Source of the DNA: DAOTZU01 sp034433995
Lineage (GTDB): Bacteria > Chloroflexota > Anaerolineae > UBA1429
NCBI GenBank assembly: GCA_034433995.1
Contig: DAOTZU010000033.1
Coordinates: forward strand, 1-11,089
DNA: 11,089 nt
Reading direction: 5' to 3'
The notes below the pieces were generated by a model, which worked only from the letters and a program-made list of their open reading frames with translations, was not told where the DNA came from and did not search any database. Both the position numbers and the translations under genes were made by a program. Shown here piece by piece: positions 7,210-11,089 of this stretch (its first letter is position 1; the number at the start of each line of letters is the position of its first letter).

Positions 7210-7444
7210 TTATTTGTCATAAGCTTTCATAAACTCGTCTGCTACGAAGGTCTCAAGCATCGGCTGATCTATCCAAAACCTCGGTGCCAAAAGTCTCGAT
7301 ATGGAAGGCAATGGCGGATTTGACATCAGCCAGGGCCTCTTCATACGTGTCACCCTCCCCGATGACAACCCCTTTCAGACCTAAGGGGTAGGCGACATAG
7401 CCATCAGAATGTTTCTCAACAACAACTTTGAATTGTCTCAGCAT
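7210..7444 (-). pseudogene. Orphan HicB-like antitoxin with frameshifted C-terminus
   Basis: The main frame (7253-7444) gives 63 residues starting at ATG 7444, which has an ideal AGGAGG five bases upstream. The longer frame back to 7498 lacks such a site. The sequence reads FKVVVEKHSDGYVAYPLGL, then GVVIGEGDTYEEAL, then VKSAIAFHIETFG. This is the HicB beta-beta-alpha fold with the typical DGYVA, GDTYEEAL and alpha-helix signatures. The frame stops at 7253-7255. In another frame an ATG at 7260, overlapping the stop, encodes LETFVADEFMKAYDK and ends at 7210-7212. From memory, homologues continue with a VLEAFVAE-like segment at just this place, so a frameshift near 7256-7262 is likely. No HicA toxin gene lies on either side. 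The truncated form may still fold. Confidence 0.6.
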
Positions 7445-7485
7445 GTTTACCTCCTGCTTCAAGAGTCTGCTCCTGGCGTTGAGTA

Positions 7486-7497
7486 TGCCGATCGGCA
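7486..7497. promoter_or_regulatory. 12-bp palindrome upstream of hicB-like gene
   Basis: TGCCGATCGGCA is a perfect palindrome 42 bases upstream of the hicB-like start, in the 67-base gap before it. HicB proteins often repress their own genes by binding palindromic operators, so an operator role is possible. However, this HicB-like protein shows no DNA-binding domain and no promoter is visible here. A chance GC-rich palindrome cannot be excluded. Confidence 0.2.
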
Positions 7498-7511
7498 AGG
7501 CATGACAGACC

Positions 7512-7745
7512 TCAAGCCGCCTGCGAGAAAACCTTTTCGACCGCTGCAGGTACCTGGATTTCTACAAAGTATGTGTTAGGGTACAAATAGTCTTCGCCGG
7601 ATTCGTCTATGACCCTCACCAGACCTTGCGCTGTTGCTGTTGGATCGGAAATTGCCTGGTAGATCTTGCGCAATTCCAATGAGGTCTCGTAACCTGTGTT
7701 ACGGATGCAAACAACATAGCGAATCTCAGGGTCGTTCCGGTTCAT
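7512..7745 (-). CDS. Conserved 77-residue protein of unknown function
   Basis: The start is ATG 7745, with GGGAG 8 bases upstream; the frame is open to 7787 but the extra residues overlap the preceding gene and are not family-like. The protein reads as a compact, conserved-looking unit: EIRYVVCIRN, ASLELRKIY-like (TSLELRKIYQAISD), GLVRVIDESGEDYLYP and YFVEIQVP. I recognise this as a small protein family I associate with Cyanobacteria and Chloroflexota, probably an all-beta or mixed fold, with no assigned function. It has no signal peptide, membrane segment or DNA-binding motif. It starts two bases after the stop of the 78-residue gene upstream. Such pairs are familiar as a unit, suggesting the two proteins work together, perhaps in a toxin-antitoxin-like or regulatory pair. 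That role is a guess. Confidence 0.75.
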   Translation of the reverse strand: MNRNDPEIRYVVCIRNTGYETSLELRKIYQAISDPTATAQGLVRVIDESGEDYLYPNTYFVEIQVPAAVEKVFSQAA

Positions 7746-7747
7746 AG

Positions 7748-7984
7748 CTATTCTCCCAACAGACGCTTGATTTTGAACTCTTTGCAACCGATCCCGTGGG
7801 CCTCATACCAGTGCACCTCGGCCATGCACATTACTCCGTTTATAAGACGCACCATAGCTATTCCTTTGAGCTTGCGCCAACGTCCAGAGCCATAAACCTT
7901 GCAGAGGCGAGCCAGCTCGCGAATGGACCTGCCCGTGGCGATCGTTTCAATGTTGCTGATTTCACCGATGATTTCGAAATACAC
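7748..7984 (-). CDS. Conserved 78-residue basic protein, partner of the next gene
   Basis: The start is GTG at 7984, with GGGGTGAT just upstream, three bases after the stop of the short frame before it. The sequence has the recognisable family blocks MYFEIIGEI, IETIATGRSIREL, KVYGSGRWRKLKGIA, VRLINGV and EVHWYEAHGIG-KEFKIK. It is basic and cytoplasmic, lacking hydrophobic segments. I know this as a short conserved family of unknown function in Cyanobacteria and Chloroflexota, commonly beside the other small protein of this cassette. The tight spacing (two bases to the next start, TAG then ATG) indicates co-translation. The abundance of Arg/Lys around GRWRKLKG would fit nucleic-acid binding or a toxin role, but nothing here proves it. 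Confidence 0.78.
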   Translation of the reverse strand: MYFEIIGEISNIETIATGRSIRELARLCKVYGSGRWRKLKGIAMVRLINGVMCMAEVHWYEAHGIGCKEFKIKRLLGE

Positions 7985-7987
7985 CCA

Positions 7988-8107
7988 TCACCCCACAACC
8001 TTCTCCACCGGCTGCCGCAGAATGGTGCGCAGCTTCTTGACCACCTGCACCTGCTTGGCAGAGGGGGCGTAGAAGGGGCTCAGTTCCTTGCGCAGGTCGC
8101 GTTTCAT
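7988..8107 (-). pseudogene. 39-residue remnant resembling a GyrI-like N-terminus
   Basis: An ATG at 8107 with GGAGGG 6 bases upstream begins a 39-codon protein. Its first 23 residues (MKRDLRKELSPFYAPSAKQ, then VQVV) resemble the N-terminus of GyrI-like small-molecule-binding proteins: basic start, Tyr-x-PSAK, then a hydrophobic beta strand. Those proteins run to about 200 residues with a conserved MNFLMIDG-like block; here the sequence changes to KKLRTILRQPVEKVVG and stops. It is therefore either a truncated remnant or a short gene that only looks similar. Its ATG overlaps the stop of an upstream frame (ATGA) and its stop lies three bases before the next gene's GTG. It may thus still serve as a translated leader that couples the downstream small genes. 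Confidence 0.4.
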
Positions 8108-8220
8108 CTTGGCCCTCCGTTTGCCCAGATAGCAACGCCGGCGATGAGGTCATGGTAGCTCGGGACCCGGCTGCGGTCAACATCCTCAAGCGCTGCGCGG
8201 CCTCGGCCGCTCAGGCTCAG
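8104..8220 (-). pseudogene. Antitoxin-like C-terminal frame without a start
   Basis: In the gap after lysZ one frame reads LSLSGRGRAALEDVDRSRV followed by PSYHDLIAGVAIWANGG and a TGA at 8104-8106. The segment ALEDVDRSRV-x-x-x-HD resembles the C-terminal tail of small RelB/ParD-type antitoxins (AL-x-DV-x-x-G-R-V-x-x-H-x-x). No start codon lies in this frame before it runs into the lysZ 3' end, so if real it is a 5'-deleted remnant cut off by the lysZ junction. Its stop overlaps the next ATG by four bases, the arrangement typical of antitoxin-toxin pairs. The similarity is weak and by eye only. Confidence 0.25.
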
Positions 8221-9020
8221 CCGATGACCGTCCCTTCGCCCGCCAGCGCGGCCCGCACCGGGGCCTCGCGGCGGCCGTCGGCAAAGATCACCCGGCCCAC
8301 GCCCATCTCGATGGCCTCCATGGCCCCCAACACTTTGATGCGCATACGCCCTTGGGCGTGCTCCATGAATTCGTTGGCCCGGGCCGGCTCGATGCGCCGG
8401 ATCAGGGTGCTCTCGTCGGGGAAGTTGCGCAAGAGGCCCGGCACGTTGGAGAGGATGATCAGCGTCTCGGCCTTCATGGCGGCGGCGATCATGGCTGCGG
8501 CCCGGTCGCCGTCCACGTTGATGGCCTCATTTTCGGTGCTGATGGCCGGCGGCGTGACCACCGGCAGGTAGCCGTGGTCCAACAACAGCTGCAGTAGCGC
8601 GGTGTTCACCTTCTCCACCGTGCCGGTGTAATCATCACGCAGCACGCGCCGGCGGCCGTTTTCGATGATCTTGATGGCGTCCTTGCGTTTGCCCTCCAAC
8701 AGGCGACCATCCAGGCCGGAAAGGCCCACGGCGTTCACCCCTTGGGCCTGGAGCAGCTCCACGATGCCCTTGTTCACCTCGCCGCAATAGACCATCTCAA
8801 AGATTTTGAGCGTTTCGCGGTCGGTGCGGCGGCTGGTGAACCCCGAGACGGAGGTGACGAACTGGGGCGGATGGCCCAGCTGCTCGGCCACCACGTTGGT
8901 GCGGTGAGAACCGCCATGGACCAAGATCAGCCGCTGGCCCTCCTTGACCAAGGCGGCCACATCGCGGCACACGGCGCCCAAATCAATGCCCTCGCTGCCC
9001 CCCACTTTGATGACAATCAT
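8217..9020 (-). CDS. lysZ: [LysW]-aminoadipate/glutamate kinase
   Basis: This is a 267-residue member of the amino-acid-kinase family (ArgB relatives) that phosphorylates the side-chain carboxylate of LysW-bound 2-aminoadipate, or of glutamate in bifunctional pathways. Visible motifs are IKVGGSEG (Lys5, phosphate binding), LVHGGSHRTN (35-42, glycine loop), SGFTSRRTDRET (substrate region, characteristic of LysZ-type enzymes rather than classical ArgB), EAINVDGDRAAAMIA (167-180) and GRMRIKVLGA (224-233, Lys229 in the nucleotide site). It is near full family length and appears intact. The ATG at 9020 has AAAGGAG 6 bases upstream. It acts between lysX and lysY in the pathway, though the gene follows lysY here. 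An inserted four-helix-bundle gene separates it from lysY, and its 3' side abuts the small-gene cassette. Confidence 0.93.
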   Translation of the reverse strand: MIVIKVGGSEGIDLGAVCRDVAALVKEGQRLILVHGGSHRTNVVAEQLGHPPQFVTSVSGFTSRRTDRETLKIFEMVYCGEVNKGIVELLQAQGVNAVGLSGLDGRLLEGKRKDAIKIIENGRRRVLRDDYTGTVEKVNTALLQLLLDHGYLPVVTPPAISTENEAINVDGDRAAAMIAAAMKAETLIILSNVPGLLRNFPDESTLIRRIEPARANEFMEHAQGRMRIKVLGAMEAIEMGVGRVIFADGRREAPVRAALAGEGTVIG

Positions 9021-9041
9021 GGCAACTCCTTTGGAAGGATG

Positions 9042-9451
9042 AAGGCGGAAGGATGAAGGATGAAATCATGGTGCGGATTTGTTCTTGACGTTCCTGACGA
9101 TGGCGGTCAAGATGGCCAGAAGCTCGTCGGCTTCTTGCTGCAAAGGAGCTAGTCTTTCTGCCGCCATTACGCCGGACTCGGCCAGTAACTCCAACCAGTA
9201 GACGGTCTCTTCCAACTCCTGGAGCGCCCCCTCAATCTTGTTAATGAAATCGGCATCCGACTTGGCGCGCTGGGCTTCGCGGTAATGCGCCCCAACCGAA
9301 GTACCCGACCTCAGCATTTGCTTGCCCAAAACTTGGGCTACCGTTTGTTGTGGCAAGGCGGTATACAGCCGGATAATGCGCAACGCAAATTCCCGTGTCC
9401 TCACAATGAGGTTTTCCGGCTTGCCCTTTTCCTCCTTCATCCTTCCGCTTT
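9042..9451. repeat. 24-bp imperfect inverted repeat around the IVP-type gene
   Basis: Bases 9042-9065 and the reverse complement of 9428-9451 agree at 22 of 24 positions, with a perfect 15-base core GCGGAAGGATGAAGG (9045-9059) and CCTTCATCCTTCCGC (9434-9448). The left copy continues a short run of GGATGAA heptamers (from 9037, 9051 and 9058) directly upstream of lysZ. The right copy contains the start codon and first codons of the enclosed gene. The two arms thus bracket the gene almost exactly. This could be an insertion signature, or simply the GGAAGGATGAAGG-type sequence often seen around such genes. Confidence 0.6.
9066..9440 (-). CDS. Four-helix-bundle protein of the S23/IVP family
   Basis: This 124-residue protein matches the family named after proteins encoded in 23S rRNA intervening sequences. 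Signatures are LIVRTREFALRIIRLYTALP (helix 1), VLGKQMLRSGTSVGAHYREA (residues 37-56, the family's hallmark LRSGTSVGAHYREA), AKSDADFINKIEGALQELEET and YWLELLAESG, followed by a leucine-rich last helix. It probably forms a pentameric helical bundle; no biochemical function is established. The ATG at 9440 is chosen because the family begins just before the first helix, although the frame is open to 9509 inside lysY. GGAAGG touches the start codon, so initiation may be inefficient or use an upstream site. It is free-standing, not inside an rRNA, and is inserted 16 bases after lysY, separating it from lysZ. Confidence 0.87.
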   Translation of the reverse strand: MKEEKGKPENLIVRTREFALRIIRLYTALPQQTVAQVLGKQMLRSGTSVGAHYREAQRAKSDADFINKIEGALQELEETVYWLELLAESGVMAAERLAPLQQEADELLAILTAIVRNVKNKSAP

Positions 9452-9456
9452 CAACC

Positions 9457-10509
9457 TTAGATTGGATGCAAGCCCGTAAACCCCAGTCCCGCCGTCTCCT
9501 CCCAGCCACACATCAGGTTCATGCATTGCACGGCGGTGCCGGCGGCGCCTTTCATCAGGTTGTCGATGGCGGCGATGGCCACGATGCGGCCTGTGGTGGG
9601 GTCATAATCAAACCCCACGTCGGCATAGTTGCTGCCTGCTAGGATCTTGGGTTCAGGATAACGGTAGACCCCTTGCTGTTCCCGCACCAGCCGAATAAAG
9701 GGCTCTGGGCCGTACACTTGGCGGTAGGTCTTCCAGAGATCCTTCAGTTCCAAAGGCTTTTGCGCAAAGACATGGGCCGTGGCCAACACGCCGCGCACCA
9801 GCTCCACCGCCGTGACGGACATGTGCACCGGCACCGTCTCACCAGCGCGCCGTAGCGCCTGCACCACTTCGGCGGTGTGGCGATGGCCCGTGGGGGCGAA
9901 GGAGCGCACGGCGTGGCTGCGATCGGGATGATGGGACGAAGGCCCCGCCGTCGCCCCGCCCTCCGAGGAGCCGGCCTTGACCTCCACGATCACCCCGCGT
10001 TCCCGGTCCACCAGGTCGGCCACAAAGAGGGGCCAGAGGGCCAAAATGGTGGCCGTGGCGTTACAGCCCACGCCGCTCACATAGTGGGCCTGGCGGATAG
10101 CCTCGCGGTTGATCTCGGGCAGCCCGTAGACGAAACGCCCCAGCCACTCAAGGGCAGTGTGCTCTTGGCCGTACCATGTGACATAATCCCGCGGGTCCCG
10201 CAGGCGAAAATCGGCGGAAAGATCGATCACGCGCGGAGCAAGCTGGGCCAATTGGGCGATGCGCTTCATCACCTCCCCGTGGGGCAGGGCGATAAAAAGG
10301 ATATCACACGGCTCTAACGTGGCCAGGGAGGAGAATTTCAGGTTCGTGCGCTTGCGCAAATTGGGGTGCAGGGCGTGGACATAATGGCCGGTGTTGCTCT
10401 CCGAGGTCACCTGGCCGATCTCCACATACGGGTGATCCAACAGCAAGCGCAAGAGTTCTCCTCCCGCGTAGCCGGAACCGCCGATGATGGAGGCCTTGAG
10501 CCGGGTCAT
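9457..10509 (-). CDS. lysY: [LysW]-aminoadipyl/glutamyl phosphate reductase
   Basis: This is a 350-residue ArgC-like NADPH-dependent reductase that converts the LysW-bound acyl phosphate made by LysZ to the semialdehyde. The N-terminal Rossmann motif is IIGGSGYAGGELLRLL (G10, G11, G13, G16). DLSADFRLRDP (96-106), VYGLPEIN (127-134), the catalytic GVGCNATA with Cys149, PTGHRHTAE (207-214, catalytic-His region) and IDNLMKGAAGTAVQ (315-328) follow in order. The GCNATA form, instead of the NPGCYPT of classical ArgC, together with KAGSSEGGA, is what one expects of LysY enzymes acting on LysW conjugates. The ATG overlaps the lysX stop by four bases (ATGA), indicating coupled translation. The protein appears full length and intact. 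Confidence 0.93.
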   Translation of the reverse strand: MTRLKASIIGGSGYAGGELLRLLLDHPYVEIGQVTSESNTGHYVHALHPNLRKRTNLKFSSLATLEPCDILFIALPHGEVMKRIAQLAQLAPRVIDLSADFRLRDPRDYVTWYGQEHTALEWLGRFVYGLPEINREAIRQAHYVSGVGCNATATILALWPLFVADLVDRERGVIVEVKAGSSEGGATAGPSSHHPDRSHAVRSFAPTGHRHTAEVVQALRRAGETVPVHMSVTAVELVRGVLATAHVFAQKPLELKDLWKTYRQVYGPEPFIRLVREQQGVYRYPEPKILAGSNYADVGFDYDPTTGRIVAIAAIDNLMKGAAGTAVQCMNLMCGWEETAGLGFTGLHPI

Positions 10510-11089
10510 AGCTCGCCCCTCCCCACCTTGAGCACGTAATCCACCACTTTGCCGGGGATATCCACGCCGGTGGTGGCGATGCTATTGCGGAACTCCATGG
10601 TATAGTTGACCTCATTGACCAAGAGTCGCCCATCGGGGGCCTCCAGGATATCCACGGCCACCACGCCGCCGCCCACCGCTTTGGCTGCTGCCCGGGAGAG
10701 GGCATCCAGCTCTGGGGTGATGGGGCAGTTGCTCGCCTGGCCGCCCCGGGCAGTGTTGGTGATCCAATGGCTTGAGCTGCGGTAGATGCCGCAGATGGTC
10801 TCATCGCCCACCACAAAGGTGCGGATATCGCGCTGGGGCTTGGCGATGTATTCTTGAATGTAAAAGATGGAATGGTGATAGGAGCCGAGGATGGTCTTGT
10901 GTTCCAAGATGGCCTCGGCGGCGTCGCGGTCGTTCACCTTGGAGATGAGCCGCCCCCACGAGCCCACGGCCGGCTTTAACACCACCGGATAGCCCAGGGT
11001 CTCGATGGCCTGCAGGGCCGATTCCTCGGTGTAGGCCAGGAAGGTGCGCGGCGTGGGCACGTTGTGTTTCACCAGGGCCAAACTGGTGG
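10506..11089 (-). CDS. lysX: [LysW]-aminoadipate ligase, C-terminal part
   Basis: An ATP-grasp ligase that joins 2-aminoadipate (or glutamate) to the C-terminal Glu of LysW, committing the substrate to carrier-bound synthesis. Only the last 193 residues are in the window; the family is about 280 long, so roughly 85-90 N-terminal residues lie beyond the right edge. Visible motifs are VVLKPAVGSWGR (ATP-binding Lys and glycine loop), FYIQEYIAKPQRDIRTFVVGD, IYRSSSHWITNTARGGQASNC (adenine and substrate region), VAVDILE and the Mg-binding NEVNYTMEFRNS near the end. The RIMK-like NEVN motif with TMEFRN is typical of LysX rather than of general ATP-grasp enzymes. A TTG at 11081 is in frame but is not the start, since the family continues upstream. 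The 3' end overlaps lysY by ATGA. The carrier lysW gene is probably further upstream. Confidence 0.92.
   Translation of the reverse strand, partial: TSLALVKHNVPTPRTFLAYTEESALQAIETLGYPVVLKPAVGSWGRLISKVNDRDAAEAILEHKTILGSYHHSIFYIQEYIAKPQRDIRTFVVGDETICGIYRSSSHWITNTARGGQASNCPITPELDALSRAAAKAVGGGVVAVDILEAPDGRLLVNEVNYTMEFRNSIATTGVDIPGKVVDYVLKVGRGEL

Noticed and set aside
6558..7232. Long plus-strand open frame (224 codons) opposite lysJ
   Set aside because: It is the antisense shadow of a well-conserved aminotransferase gene. Its product is His/Gln/Gly-rich, as expected from GC-rich antisense frames, and has no motif.
7201..7512. Possible HicA toxin beside the HicB-like gene
   Set aside because: Neither flank has room for, or an open frame resembling, a HicA protein of about 60 residues with its conserved GSH-x-x-F motif.
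7796..8158. Plus-strand frame of 120 codons across the small-gene cassette
   Set aside because: It is antisense to several short minus-strand genes that have good ribosome-binding sites and recognisable families; its own product is unlike any protein.
9031..9065. GGATGAA heptamer run considered as a CRISPR-like or iteron array
   Set aside because: Only three copies in about 30 bases, without spacers of regular length; better described as a simple repeat and one arm of the inverted repeat.

Overview
The window is from a moderately GC-rich bacterium, most likely a member of the Chloroflexota (for example an Anaerolineae relative). That is an inference from two things: a complete-looking run of LysW-type (amino-group carrier protein) lysine/arginine genes, a pathway known mainly from Thermus/Deinococcus, Chloroflexota and archaea, and small accessory proteins of types I associate with Chloroflexota and Cyanobacteria. 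No rRNA, tRNA, CRISPR array or transposase is visible.

Left half, plus strand (287-4759). A 140-residue two-helix membrane protein overlaps the 5' end of what looks like an rluD-type pseudouridine synthase. Only the N-terminal S4 region of that gene survives, and it has a one-base frameshift. Directly on its stop codon (TGA-ATG) begins a run of envelope genes: a lipoprotein with a divergent polysaccharide-deacetylase-like domain; an overlapping second lipoprotein joining a proline-rich linker, a cysteine-rich motif, an alpha/beta-hydrolase domain and a second deacetylase-like domain; and a two-helix membrane protein with a soluble middle domain. The run ends at a weak candidate terminator facing the right-hand block.

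Right half, minus strand (4949-11089). Transcription order is lysX (cut by the window edge), lysY, lysZ, lysJ, lysK. These are the ligase, reductase, kinase, aminotransferase and hydrolase that turn LysW-bound 2-aminoadipate (or glutamate) into lysine (or ornithine). lysX/lysY and lysJ/lysK overlap, as in a tight operon.

Two accessory blocks interrupt the lys genes. Between lysY and lysZ sits one four-helix-bundle protein gene (S23/IVP family), with a 24-bp imperfect inverted repeat at its two ends. Between lysZ and lysJ sits a string of very small genes: a decayed antitoxin-like frame, a 39-residue truncated GyrI-like N-terminus, two short conserved proteins of 78 and 77 residues, and an orphan HicB-like protein whose C-terminus appears frameshifted. 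All point the same way as the lys genes, so the operon probably still reads through them. The window's main interest lies in these insertions, in the rluD breakpoint and in the bifunctional lipoprotein.
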